In this document: piece by piece, positions 7,117-14,532 of the stretch
How positions within the stretch are numbered: the stretch's first letter is position 1
How the letters are laid out: each line of letters begins with the position of its first letter
Assembly (NCBI GenBank): GCA_964404395.1
Contig: CAYOKA010000019.1
Span: forward strand, 1-24,641
Origin: JAAYBT01 sp964404395
GTDB taxonomy: Bacteria > Bacillota > Clostridia > Acetivibrionales > DTU013
Reading direction: 5' to 3'
DNA length: 24,641 bases
Notes under the pieces: generated by a model
What the model was told of the DNA's origin: nothing
The model's database searches: none
The model's input: only the letters and a program-made list of their open reading frames with translations
Made by a program: the position numbers and the translations under genes

Positions 7117-7345
7117 CAGATACTTATAAATATGAAAATATATTCACAGCCTGTAGAGCTGTAAATGGTATCACCCCGAAGGATGTTACACTAAAAGAAT
7201 TATATTATTCTTTTAGATGTATTGCAAGTTTATGTTTGCCGAAGGCTTTTGTGATGTAACCTTATTGTAGTTTAGCTGTACAATATATAGTGGCATACTT
7301 TCATTAAAACCTGCAATATATTGTGCTGCGGGACTCAAAATATGT
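7087..7345 (-). ncRNA. Structured leader RNA with mutually exclusive closing helix and terminator (candidate riboswitch or small RNA)
   Basis: This is most of the 388-bp gap between the aminotransferase and purB; it holds no supported gene. In minus-strand RNA I can draw: a closing helix GTCCCGCAG (7326-7334) with CTGGCGGGG (7111-7119), one bulge; a 9-bp helix 7316-7324 with 7280-7288; GTTACA (7255-7260) with TGTAAC (7185-7190); a perfect 10-bp hairpin 7191-7216; a UUCG tetraloop hairpin 7172-7185; and a hairpin 7143-7165. The 3' closing arm overlaps the 5' terminator arm, so both cannot form together, the usual arrangement of a transcriptional switch. I found no consensus of the purine, PRPP, ZTP, T-box, cobalamin or c-di-GMP classes. 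No convincing promoter was seen. Confidence 0.5.
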
Positions 7346-7352
7346 TATATCG

Positions 7353-7372
7353 CAAAATGCCCTGCCAGGCAT
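7353..7372 (-). terminator. Weak candidate terminator after the aminotransferase gene
   Basis: ATGCC (7368-7372) pairs with GGCAT (7357-7361) around 6 nt, followed by a short T stretch, 22 bp past the aminotransferase stop. The 5-bp stem makes this uncertain. Confidence 0.35.
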
Positions 7373-7393
7373 CGGAACTATAACAGCATTGAG

Positions 7394-8677
7394 CTATAAT
7401 GCCAGCAGTTTTTTGATTGTTACAATTTGCACACAAGTGCACAGAAGCTCCATTGCTGTCTTCAGCTCACTCAACGGCGGCAGAGTCGGCGCTATTCTGA
7501 TATTACTGTCGTATGGATCCTTGCCATAAGGGAATGTGGCACCAGCCGGCGTAAATATAACACCGGCATCCGCGGCCATTTTGACAGTAGCCGCCGCACA
7601 TCCGGGCATTGCATTGAAGCTTATAAAATAGCCGCCCTTTGGCTTGCTCCAGCTTGCAATGTTCTTATCTCCCAGCTCTGATTCCATTATATCCAAAACC
7701 ATATCAAACTTTGGTTTTAATATGGCAGCATGCTTTTTCATATGATTATTGACACCATCCATATCCTTTAAGAACCTGACATGTCTTAACTCATTTAGCT
7801 TATCGGGGCCAATTGTCTTAATACTCAAATGTTTTCTGGCTCTGCTTATATTATTTTCGCTGGCTGCCATCATAGCAATGCCTGCACCGGGAAACGTAAT
7901 CTTTGAGGTAGATGAGAAAACATATACCCTGTCAGGGTTTTGCGCTGCTTTACAAGCTTCAATTATATTCTTTAGCTGATCGGGGCAATCTGTCAGATGG
8001 TGTACGACATAAGCATTATCCCAAAATATCCTAAAATCCTTCGCTGCCGTTTTTATCCCGGCAAGTCTGTCAACCACCTCATCCGCGTATGTGATTCCTT
8101 CCGGATTGCTGTATTTAGGTATGCACCAGATCCCCTTTATAGATTCATCTTCTGCAACAAGCTTCTCAACATCATCCATGTCCGGGCCGTCCTTCTTCAT
8201 GCCAACCACTATCATTTCAATATTGAATAGCTGTGTAATTGCAAAATGTCTATCATAACCGGGACTTGGACAAATAAACTTAACTTGTGGAAGTTTGCCC
8301 CATGGCAGGCTGCCGTCGTATACACCAAAATTCATGGCGCGAGAAATGCAATCATACATCATGCTCAGACTTGAATTACCACCGAGAATGATCTGCTCAG
8401 GGCTTACTTCCAGCATTTGAGCAAAAAGCTCCCTTGCCTCGAGAATACCATCCGGCATTCCATAATTTCTTGCATCAATGCCTGCGATTGTCTTAACTTC
8501 ATCGGACCCGGCACAAAATTCAAGCATATCCATTGATAAGTCCAACTGCTCTGAGCATGGTTTACCCCTGGACATATCCAGCTTCAAATTTCTTGAAGTG
8601 AAATCGTCATATTTTCTATTTAGTGAAATTAGGATGTCATGAAGCTCACTTTTACTGAGTTTCGCTAAATCAGCCAC
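7394..8677 (-). CDS. Aspartate aminotransferase of the type-Ic family (PLP-dependent)
   Basis: A 427-residue fold-type I PLP enzyme. The opening (DMSRGKP at 35-40, RNYGMPDGILEAR at 70-82) is typical of the less common class Ic aspartate aminotransferases (Pfam Asp_aminotransf), which interconvert aspartate and oxaloacetate with glutamate. Cofactor residues seen: NPEG (191-194), WDNAY (219-223) and the Schiff-base Lys259 in SSTSKITFPGAG; the carboxylate-binding Arg is in NIRIAPTLPP near the end. The start is GTG at 8677, with AGGGGGG about 10 bases upstream. The gene sits downstream of the M19 dipeptidase with 178 bp between and has its own promoter. It would supply aspartate, the amino donor for the step before PurB, but the neighbouring purB is broken. 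Confidence 0.88.
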   Translation of the reverse strand: MADLAKLSKSELHDILISLNRKYDDFTSRNLKLDMSRGKPCSEQLDLSMDMLEFCAGSDEVKTIAGIDARNYGMPDGILEARELFAQMLEVSPEQIILGGNSSLSMMYDCISRAMNFGVYDGSLPWGKLPQVKFICPSPGYDRHFAITQLFNIEMIVVGMKKDGPDMDDVEKLVAEDESIKGIWCIPKYSNPEGITYADEVVDRLAGIKTAAKDFRIFWDNAYVVHHLTDCPDQLKNIIEACKAAQNPDRVYVFSSTSKITFPGAGIAMMAASENNISRARKHLSIKTIGPDKLNELRHVRFLKDMDGVNNHMKKHAAILKPKFDMVLDIMESELGDKNIASWSKPKGGYFISFNAMPGCAAATVKMAADAGVIFTPAGATFPYGKDPYDSNIRIAPTLPPLSELKTAMELLCTCVQIVTIKKLLAL

Positions 8678-8728
8678 CTAAATAACCCCCCTGAGCAATA
8701 AATTACTAGACTCAAATACATTGCTGAT

Positions 8729-8757
8729 ATTTTAATATATTTATATTAACTATGCAA
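8729..8757 (-). promoter_or_regulatory. Promoter of the aspartate aminotransferase gene
   Basis: TTGCAT (8752-8757) and TAAAAT (8729-8734) are 17 bp apart on the minus strand, about 50 bp before the GTG start. The spacer is all A/T apart from one G. Confidence 0.55.
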
Positions 8758-8855
8758 GCCAAGAGTGAAAATAATTCAAATTCATTTGCGTATGTTTTAG
8801 AGTGAGCGTTGATTTTGCACAATAATAAAGGTTTGAATTAGGAGTAGGCTTAAAG

Positions 8856-9791
8856 TTATGCAAGTATTTGTCTCATAACTCTCATAAAATTAAGTCCGGC
8901 AATTTTCTCTATCAGCCGGCTGCTATAATTCAGCTGTGCAAGCCTTTCCAAAAGAGCAGGAATGTACTGTGCGCCTTCAAGTCCTTTGGGGGTACACTCG
9001 ATTCCGTCATAATCGGCTCCGATACCTATGTGGTCTTCCCCGGTTATTGAACATATATGCTCGATATGCCTTACAACATCCTCGATTGTTGCTTTTTCAG
9101 TATTGTTAAGAAAATAGGTATAGAAATTTATTCCGACGACACCACCACTTTTTTTGATTTCTAACAACTGGGCATCCGTAAGATTACGCATATTGTCGCA
9201 AATTGCCCTGGCGTTGGAATGGGATGCAATGACCGGCATCGTGCTTATATCCAGCACATCTGTCAAGCTTGCATCACAAAGGTGCGAAACATCCACTATC
9301 ATGCCCAGCCTGTTCATCTCTGCCACTACCTGTCTGCCAAATCGTGACAAGCCGTTTCCATACTGCTCTTCAGCACCGTCGGCCAACTGATTTCGATAAT
9401 TCCATGTAAGCAGCATACTTCTTACACCAAGCCTGTAAAGCTGTCTAAGAACAGAAAGCTCACCGTTGAGGCATTCCCCGCCCTCGATAGAAAGTATGGC
9501 TGCCACCTTCCCAGTTTTCAACGCATGATTGATATCCTCACAGCCCGTGCAAATTGAAAACCTTTCACTATAATTTTCCTGGGCTCGATAGACCTCATCC
9601 AGTATAGCCAGCACCCTCACGAGCGTATCATTTCTATATGCTATAGGATCTGCGAATGCCGCAAAAAACTGAACTCTCTTACCTGCTTCCAGCAATCTTT
9701 TTATATCAAGCTGAAAATTGTTCTCAAACAAGTCCCCATTACATTCATATGCTGCCAATGCTGTATCACAGTGAGCATCTACGATTATCAT
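8856..9791 (-). CDS. M19 family dipeptidase (renal/membrane dipeptidase-like)
   Basis: A 311-residue zinc dipeptidase of the amidohydrolase fold, which cleaves dipeptides, in some members those with a D-residue at the C-terminal position. Zinc ligands visible: His7 and Asp9 in VDAHCDT, the bridging Glu in SIEGGECL, His in VDVSHLCD, His in ASHSNARAICDN, and the catalytic Asp in GIGADYDGIE. No signal peptide is seen, so it is probably cytoplasmic. Its ATG shares one A with the yraN stop (TAATG), so it is translationally coupled to yraN and is the last gene of the rbgA-rnhB-FliK-like-FlhB-like-yraN line. Physiological substrate is not decided by the sequence. Confidence 0.9.
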   Translation of the reverse strand: MIIVDAHCDTALAAYECNGDLFENNFQLDIKRLLEAGKRVQFFAAFADPIAYRNDTLVRVLAILDEVYRAQENYSERFSICTGCEDINHALKTGKVAAILSIEGGECLNGELSVLRQLYRLGVRSMLLTWNYRNQLADGAEEQYGNGLSRFGRQVVAEMNRLGMIVDVSHLCDASLTDVLDISTMPVIASHSNARAICDNMRNLTDAQLLEIKKSGGVVGINFYTYFLNNTEKATIEDVVRHIEHICSITGEDHIGIGADYDGIECTPKGLEGAQYIPALLERLAQLNYSSRLIEKIAGLNFMRVMRQILA

Positions 9792-10159
9792 TAAAATGCG
9801 CTCCTTATTAAATGAATCTGTTCCGGAAAAAATTCATCATTTTCTCTTTTTCCCATTACCTCTACAATATCAAAACGCATATTCCTCTCTCCGAGATTTT
9901 TATGCTTTATATATATCCATGCAAGTGCCCTCAGCTTTTGCCTCTTCGCATGACCAACGGCCTGTGCAGGAGTGCCAAAATAGCTGCTAGTTCGTGTTTT
10001 AACCTCTATGAAGCATAGAAATTCCTTTTCAACGGCGACGATGTCAATTTCACCAAATCTGCCGGATCTGTAATTCCTATCTAGTATTATAAATCCGCTT
10101 TTCTCCAGGTACTCAGCAGCCAGCTGCTCACCCACACCACCGAAGCTCCTTTTATTCAT
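9791..10159 (-). CDS. yraN: YraN family (UPF0102) putative endonuclease-fold protein
   Basis: A 122-residue protein of the UPF0102/YraN family, a predicted restriction-endonuclease-like fold of unknown role that often sits beside rnhB. The nuclease-type signature is intact: FGEIDIVAV followed by FIEVKTRTS (the E-D-ExK arrangement), and the N-terminal GEQLAAEYLEKSGF helix is typical. The start chosen is the ATG at 10159 (MNKRSFGG), preceded by GGGAGAC at good spacing and matching the family length of about 120. The frame is open for 35 more codons upstream, but that stretch only overlaps the FlhB-like gene in another frame. The start lies one base past the upstream stop. Biochemical function is unproven. 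Confidence 0.9.
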   Translation of the reverse strand: MNKRSFGGVGEQLAAEYLEKSGFIILDRNYRSGRFGEIDIVAVEKEFLCFIEVKTRTSSYFGTPAQAVGHAKRQKLRALAWIYIKHKNLGERNMRFDIVEVMGKRENDEFFPEQIHLIRSAF

Positions 10160-10160
10160 A

Positions 10161-10466
10161 TCAGTCTCCCGACACCCATTTTTTATCATAGGAGCTGTCC
10201 AGCTTACTGACAAAAACCATAATCTGAGCAACAACCTCAAATAATTCCCTTGGTATTTCATCACCTATTTTGAAAAAATTAAGCGTATGAGCCAACTGAG
10301 CATCTTCGTATAAGGGAACGTCACTCTCCTTGCCCTTTTCAATAATATTCTCGGCAATCTCCCCTTTACCCAATGCAATAATTTCCGGTGCGTCTGCACT
10401 ATCAGGAGAATATTTTAGGGCTGCAGCTTCTCTGATTTTTCTTTTTTTGTTATTACTCTTTTCCAT
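10161..10466 (-). CDS. Small FlhB C-terminal-like protein (YlqH family)
   Basis: A 101-residue protein that matches only the cytoplasmic C-terminal domain of FlhB/YscU export-switch proteins, after the NPTH autocleavage site. Visible: AAALKYSPDSADAPEIIALG, then GKESDVPLYEDAQLAHTL and IGDEIPRELFEVVAQIM, which follow FlhB closely. The membrane part and the NPTH loop are absent, and the first dozen residues are basic. In B. subtilis the equivalent ylqH also follows rnhB and the FliK-like ylqG, as here. Related stand-alone FlhB fragments can sometimes substitute for the FlhB C-terminal part, but no flagellar operon is in this window, so its role here is open. GGGAGA precedes the ATG. Confidence 0.85.
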   Translation of the reverse strand: MEKSNNKKRKIREAAALKYSPDSADAPEIIALGKGEIAENIIEKGKESDVPLYEDAQLAHTLNFFKIGDEIPRELFEVVAQIMVFVSKLDSSYDKKWVSGD

Positions 10467-10536
10467 ATAAGTAATCTCCCGGCTAATAAAATTATTTTAT
10501 CAATAAAAGTTATATGGTGCAGTTGAATGCGATCAT

Positions 10537-12390
10537 CTATATGCGGTAATCCACCTTACCATGGCTCAATCCCAACATAGCAGACAGGAGCTTTTCCTGC
10601 TGCACCGGAGTCGCCGGCGAATCAATAAGCGCATATCTTATGCCTGCCAGTTTATAGCCACAGGCTGCAATCCCCGAATACAGGTGCTTTGCCCTTTCCT
10701 TTATAAAATCATTAATCCTATGGCTTTCAGTTCTGATGTTGATTGTTATAGTACCGCCCTTAACATCGGCTAACGTTTCAATCCTGCCCATATTATTGGT
10801 GTCCAGCGAAATAAACATGACTGTATTGTGCACATCAATTTTCTTTCTGCTGTGTGGCTCGCGTTTCATTATATATAGCTCTGCCGTCGTTTCATAGCCG
10901 GACAAATTTACAGGCATCTGATAATAAAGCATGTTATTTGCATTTAGTTGGTTAATAAGGCTCAGTGTATTGCTAACTGTGGAGGCTGCCTCTGACAAGC
11001 TTTCGCTTGTATTTAAGCTGTTAGCCTCAGAATACTTTGCGGCAATCTGTAGTAATCCCAGCCTTTGTGTCAAGCTGCTATTTAGCTCGTCGATTTCAAG
11101 CTCTGATGCCAGTTGTTCGGAATCTGTTCTGATAAACAAGTCCTTCACAGCCTCAACAAGCATGGAAATACTGTCTGTTGCTGGTTTTATGTTAAGCTCG
11201 CCTGAATCCTTCTGCTCAGATAAGCTCGATACGATTTGATCGGCGTTCTGAAGCTGCTTCGAAGCATTAGTGGCACCAGCTACATCAGGCTCTGTCTCAG
11301 ATTGCATTTCAACCTTTGCGGATATGTCTTCTGCAATCCTAGTCGTATCAGTATAAGTATCGGTAGCAGAATAAAAACCGAGTGCTTCACTGGTTTCTGT
11401 TTCAAAAACCGCTGCTGACATGGTTGTAGCTGCATTTGCGTTTACTGTTACAGCCTCGGCTGTTGTCCCACTAGACGTCTCAGTTGAAGTAGGTACTACT
11501 ATTTCTGCTCCTGCTTCTGATACTGTAACTGTTACTGCTTCCGGCTCTGCTCCTGTCCCTGACTGTGTTTGTATAAGGGTTGACACCTCCGCTTTTGCAG
11601 TAGCTGCAGACGTTCTCGACCCGGAATCTCCCTGTAGGCTAACATTGGCTGACGAAACGGGAGGCTGTCGAGTATCTATTTGGTTCAATGGATTTGCAGC
11701 CTGTTCGCCCGGCACAACTGATGTTGGCTCACTCTTCCCTATCATGTCGGAAATCCTTGCCTGCATATCTGCTCCTGTCTGACCAGATTGCGTATCCCCT
11801 TGCGAATCACTTATTTGACTCAGTATAACCAGTATCTCTTTTAACTGCTGACCAACCTTAAAGTCACCGTCCAATAGCCTATTAATTACGTCTACTTGTA
11901 TTTGATCCATATCTAATCCGCTGGAAACAATAAATACCGCCTTCTCTGCACTTAACTCGGGCATGCTTTTCATAAGCGCAGCAGCTGTTTCCATATTTTC
12001 GGCCGTAACTGGAGTACCGGCCTTCAACAGCTCCGAAGCCAATTCCGTATTTCTGGCATCCGGCTTAATTCTAATTGCATTTAAAAGGTTTTTGATAATA
12101 TCGGGCTTGGCGTCAATCATTGCAGAATCCTTTACTGTCTCAAGAAAGACTGTGCCCTCAGACTTAGAAGCAACAGTTAGCGTAACAGTCTGCCCGGCTT
12201 TTACATTCAATGCCTCCATGGTTTTGGCCTTAATTACCGTACCGTCAGAAAGCCTCAAAACGGCCTCATTTGCTGTGATTTCAATGACCTTAGCCTTAAT
12301 CACATCGCCCTTTTCAAGATTGCTAATAGGGTCACCGACATTGTTATTACCAGCAACAGATATGTTATTTGTATAATCACCTATGCGCAT
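10537..12390 (-). CDS. FliK-like (flagellar hook-length control type) protein, YlqG position
   Basis: A 617-residue protein whose outline matches FliK-type hook-length proteins. Residues 1-110 form an SH3-like N-terminal module (GDVIKAKVIEITANEAVLRL, AGQTVTLTV). Residues about 200-420 are a low-complexity Ser/Thr/Ala/Glu/Val-rich spacer with acidic runs and no predicted fold. Residues about 490-610 resemble the compact FliK C-terminal domain (YQMPVNLSGYETTAELYIMK, VMFISLDTNNMGRIETLADV). No signal peptide or membrane helix is seen. Position between rnhB and the FlhB-like gene equals B. subtilis ylqG, and pairing of a FliK-like with a FlhB-like protein is suggestive because FliK acts on FlhB in flagella. 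Sequence conservation is low, so the FliK relation rests on layout and on the C-terminal pattern. AGAGGGG precedes the ATG. Confidence 0.7.
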   Translation of the reverse strand: MRIGDYTNNISVAGNNNVGDPISNLEKGDVIKAKVIEITANEAVLRLSDGTVIKAKTMEALNVKAGQTVTLTVASKSEGTVFLETVKDSAMIDAKPDIIKNLLNAIRIKPDARNTELASELLKAGTPVTAENMETAAALMKSMPELSAEKAVFIVSSGLDMDQIQVDVINRLLDGDFKVGQQLKEILVILSQISDSQGDTQSGQTGADMQARISDMIGKSEPTSVVPGEQAANPLNQIDTRQPPVSSANVSLQGDSGSRTSAATAKAEVSTLIQTQSGTGAEPEAVTVTVSEAGAEIVVPTSTETSSGTTAEAVTVNANAATTMSAAVFETETSEALGFYSATDTYTDTTRIAEDISAKVEMQSETEPDVAGATNASKQLQNADQIVSSLSEQKDSGELNIKPATDSISMLVEAVKDLFIRTDSEQLASELEIDELNSSLTQRLGLLQIAAKYSEANSLNTSESLSEAASTVSNTLSLINQLNANNMLYYQMPVNLSGYETTAELYIMKREPHSRKKIDVHNTVMFISLDTNNMGRIETLADVKGGTITINIRTESHRINDFIKERAKHLYSGIAACGYKLAGIRYALIDSPATPVQQEKLLSAMLGLSHGKVDYRI

Positions 12391-12423
12391 TTGAAGCCCC
12401 TCTAAACAATAAATTCCTTAGTG

Positions 12424-13062
12424 CTAAACAGTAAATTTTTTTGTAAAGCTTACTCTATGTATCGGACAAATGCCATACTTTTTTATAGCATTTATGTGCT
12501 CGGCTGTGCCATAGCCCTTATGCTTTTTAAAGCCGTACTCAGGATACATGCTATCCTTGGCTTCAATCAGTCGGTCACGGCTGACCTTGGCAATAATGGA
12601 CGCCGCAGCAATAGAAATGCTTAGTGAATCTCCTTTTACAATCGATCTTTGCGGAATATCGACATCACTGAGCTTGACAGCATCAATCAAAAGCAAGTCC
12701 GGTTTAGTTTCTGTCTGCTCAACTGCAAGCTTCATCGCCAGCTTTGTTGCATTCAATATGTTAATTTCATCGATGCACATCTCATCCGCCATTCCTACAC
12801 CAATTGAAATTGCCGATTTGATAATTATATCGTAAAGCCTGTTTCTTTTAGCAGGCGTTAACTTTTTGGAATCATTTAACCCTTCAATAATGCAGTTTTC
12901 CGGGAGAATAACGCATGCTGCCACAACAGGACCCGCCAAGGGCCCCCTCCCCGCCTCATCAATACCTGCAACAAGCTTGTATCCCTGAATGTAGGCGTCC
13001 TTTTCGTATTTGCTCATTTCCTTCAGTCGCTCCAGTTCCTTTTCATGGTTTATTTGCTTCAT
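12424..13062 (-). CDS. rnhB: Ribonuclease HII
   Basis: RNase HII cuts the RNA strand of RNA-DNA hybrids and starts removal of single ribonucleotides from DNA. The 212-residue product has the complete set of catalytic motifs: GIDEAGRGPLAGPVVAACV with the first Asp-Glu pair, LNDSKKL, LLIDAV with the third acidic residue, and KGDSLSISIAAASIIAKVSRD with the fourth. The start at 13062 (MKQINHEKELERL) follows GGAGTAAAAGG and lies four bases past the rbgA stop. The frame stays open 28 codons further upstream, but those overlap rbgA and do not look like RNase HII. The rbgA-rnhB order is standard in Firmicutes. Confidence 0.94.
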   Translation of the reverse strand: MKQINHEKELERLKEMSKYEKDAYIQGYKLVAGIDEAGRGPLAGPVVAACVILPENCIIEGLNDSKKLTPAKRNRLYDIIIKSAISIGVGMADEMCIDEINILNATKLAMKLAVEQTETKPDLLLIDAVKLSDVDIPQRSIVKGDSLSISIAAASIIAKVSRDRLIEAKDSMYPEYGFKKHKGYGTAEHINAIKKYGICPIHRVSFTKKFTV

Positions 13063-13066
13063 CCTT

Positions 13067-13927
13067 TTACTCCACCTCAGTCCATATTGGTTTTTCAAGC
13101 GTAATATTGCCGATTTTCCCTCCACGGAATTCATCCAACATGACAACTGCTATTCTTCTCATGTCGATTTCGCCTCCTGGGAGTATACATCCCCGCTTTG
13201 TGCCTGCCAGTTCAAGAAGTCTGTAGCCCTTGCGGTTCTCATCCTCCAGCTTGTAGCGCTCAGAAAGCAGCCCGGGATAATCCTTTGACAATTTTTCGGC
13301 TAATGCTGCTGCCACCTCGGTTACATCATAAATGTCATCATTAATGGCACCGGTAAAAGCAAGATTTAATGCAGTATTCTGATCATCGAATTTGGGCCAG
13401 AGAATGCCGGGAGTATCAAGCATTTCTATCTCAGGATTTAGGCGAATCCACTGCTTACCCTTTGTAACCCCGGGCCTATCTCCGGTAACAGCAACAGCTC
13501 TCTTTGCAATCTTGTTGATAAATGTAGATTTGCCAACATTGGGAATACCCACAATCATTGTCCTGATTGGTCTGAAGATTCTGCCCTTCTGCCTGTCCTG
13601 CTCAAACTTGTCCTTCATCATCACTTTCAGCTGATTCTTTAGTTGGTTCATTCCCTTACCCTTAATGGAGTCGGCAAAAATGACAAACATTCCTTTACTC
13701 TTATACCAGCTTGCCCATTCTTTCGAAATTTCCGGGTCAGCCATATCAGACTTATTTAAAACGATCAAACGCGGTTTATTCTTAACGATGGAATCAATTT
13801 CGGGATTCATGCTACTGGCAGGTATACGCGCATCCAGTAGCTCCACAACCACATCCACCAGCTTTAGATTTTCCGTGAGAAGTCGTCTGGTTTTTGCCAT
13901 ATGCCCGGGAAACCATTGAATATTCAT
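13067..13927 (-). CDS. rbgA: Ribosome biogenesis GTPase A (RbgA/YlqF)
   Basis: A 286-residue circularly permuted GTPase needed for late assembly of the 50S subunit. The permuted motif order is visible: G4 NKSDM comes first, then G1 GIPNVGKSTFINK, the G2 region with RPGVTKGKQW, and G3 DTPGILWP. The N-terminal IQWFPGHMAKTRRLL stretch is the family signature, and the C-terminal tail (about 200-286) is the helical ANTAR-like RNA-binding part. AAGGAAGG precedes the ATG, just downstream of the rplS terminator, so expression may need read-through or a promoter not recognised. It begins a tightly spaced line of genes running to the M19 dipeptidase. Confidence 0.95.
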   Translation of the reverse strand: MNIQWFPGHMAKTRRLLTENLKLVDVVVELLDARIPASSMNPEIDSIVKNKPRLIVLNKSDMADPEISKEWASWYKSKGMFVIFADSIKGKGMNQLKNQLKVMMKDKFEQDRQKGRIFRPIRTMIVGIPNVGKSTFINKIAKRAVAVTGDRPGVTKGKQWIRLNPEIEMLDTPGILWPKFDDQNTALNLAFTGAINDDIYDVTEVAAALAEKLSKDYPGLLSERYKLEDENRKGYRLLELAGTKRGCILPGGEIDMRRIAVVMLDEFRGGKIGNITLEKPIWTEVE

Positions 13928-13949
13928 ATTTCAATCCTTCCTAAAATAC

Positions 13950-13969
13950 AAAAGGAACCCTGCGGTTCC
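13950..13969 (-). terminator. Intrinsic terminator after rplS
   Basis: GGAACC (13964-13969) pairs with GGTTCC (13954-13959) around 4 nt, with further A-T and G-U pairs outside, followed by TTTT and then TATTTT. It lies in the 50-bp rplS-rbgA gap and probably lets only part of the transcription through to rbgA. Confidence 0.75.
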
Positions 13970-13977
13970 CCTTATAT

Positions 13978-14346
13978 TTATGATTCTTTTGTTGTATCTC
14001 TTGCAACGAGTTTTTCTTTAACCCTTGAAGCCTTGCCGACCCTGTCTCGCAGATAATACAGCTTAGCTCTTCTGATCTTACCTTTTCTTACGATATCAAT
14101 TTTATCGATTTTAGGTGAGTGAACCGGAAGGATTCTCTCAACTCCTACACCATAAGAAACTCTTCTTACAGTAAAAGTCTCTTTTAGTGCGGCACCTTTT
14201 TTTGCAATAACGGTTCCTTCAAATATCTGAATTCTCTCTCTGGTTCCTTCTTTAATCTTCAGATGAACTCTTACGAAGTCTCCTATGCTAACAACAGGTA
14301 AATCCGTTCTCAATTGCTCCTGTTCTAATGCCTGTATTATATCCAT
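13978..14346 (-). CDS. rplS: 50S ribosomal protein L19
   Basis: L19 sits at the subunit interface of the 50S ribosome. The 122-residue product is the typical length, with the L19 hallmarks RTDLPVVSIGDFVRVHLKI, EGTRERIQIFEGTVIA, FTVRRVSYGVGVERILPVHSP and KGKIRRAKLYYLR. The start at 14346 (MDIIQALEQEQ) is preceded by GAGGAGG at good spacing; the frame extends 12 codons further, but those codons span the Shine-Dalgarno site. The gene has its own extended -10 promoter, a leader of about 75 nt and a terminator, so it is uncoupled from trmD, its usual upstream neighbour, which is 5.2 kb away here. Confidence 0.97.
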   Translation of the reverse strand: MDIIQALEQEQLRTDLPVVSIGDFVRVHLKIKEGTRERIQIFEGTVIAKKGAALKETFTVRRVSYGVGVERILPVHSPKIDKIDIVRKGKIRRAKLYYLRDRVGKASRVKEKLVARDTTKES

Positions 14347-14424
14347 ATATGTTTCCTCCTCTCTTGCCTGAACGTTCATCAATGCAAGCTATTGCACCAG
14401 CGGACCGTCCGTATTACACACGTC
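14347..14424 (-). promoter_or_regulatory. rplS 5' leader with competing hairpins (possible L19-type autoregulatory leader)
   Basis: The untranslated leader can form TGCAA-TAGC-TTGCA (14383-14396). Its 3' arm overlaps a second possible stem, CTTGC (14384-14388) with GCAAG (14363-14367), which encloses the palindrome TGAACGTTCA (14369-14378) and ends next to the Shine-Dalgarno site. Leaders that autoregulate rplS are known in low-GC Gram-positives, but I could not match this one to that consensus with certainty. Confidence 0.4.
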
Positions 14425-14428
14425 AAGC

Positions 14429-14458
14429 ATTATATCATATAAAACTTTTGTTTGTAAA
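14429..14458 (-). promoter_or_regulatory. Promoter of rplS
   Basis: TTTACA (14453-14458) and TATAAT (14429-14434) with an 18-bp spacer on the minus strand. TG one base before the -10 (TGATATAAT) makes it an extended -10. A consensus promoter of its own is what rplS needs when separated from trmD. Confidence 0.75.
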
Positions 14459-14532
14459 GCCTTATGCAAAATAAAAATAGTCCTTGCAGATTGCAAAAAA
14501 ATCAGCTCATAAAAATACTGGCCACCAAATAC

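Noticed and set aside
7087..7345. T-box, purine, PRPP, ZTP or c-di-GMP riboswitch
   Set aside because: GGGGTGATACC looks slightly like a T-box core but lacks the TGGN needed for tRNA pairing, and the conserved cores of the other classes are absent. 6S RNA was also considered, but the fold is branched and lacks one central bubble.
11420..12376. Long plus-strand open frames opposite the FliK-like gene
   Set aside because: They are antisense to a Ser/Thr/Ala-rich low-complexity coding region whose codon bias leaves the opposite strand open. No Shine-Dalgarno site or recognisable protein.
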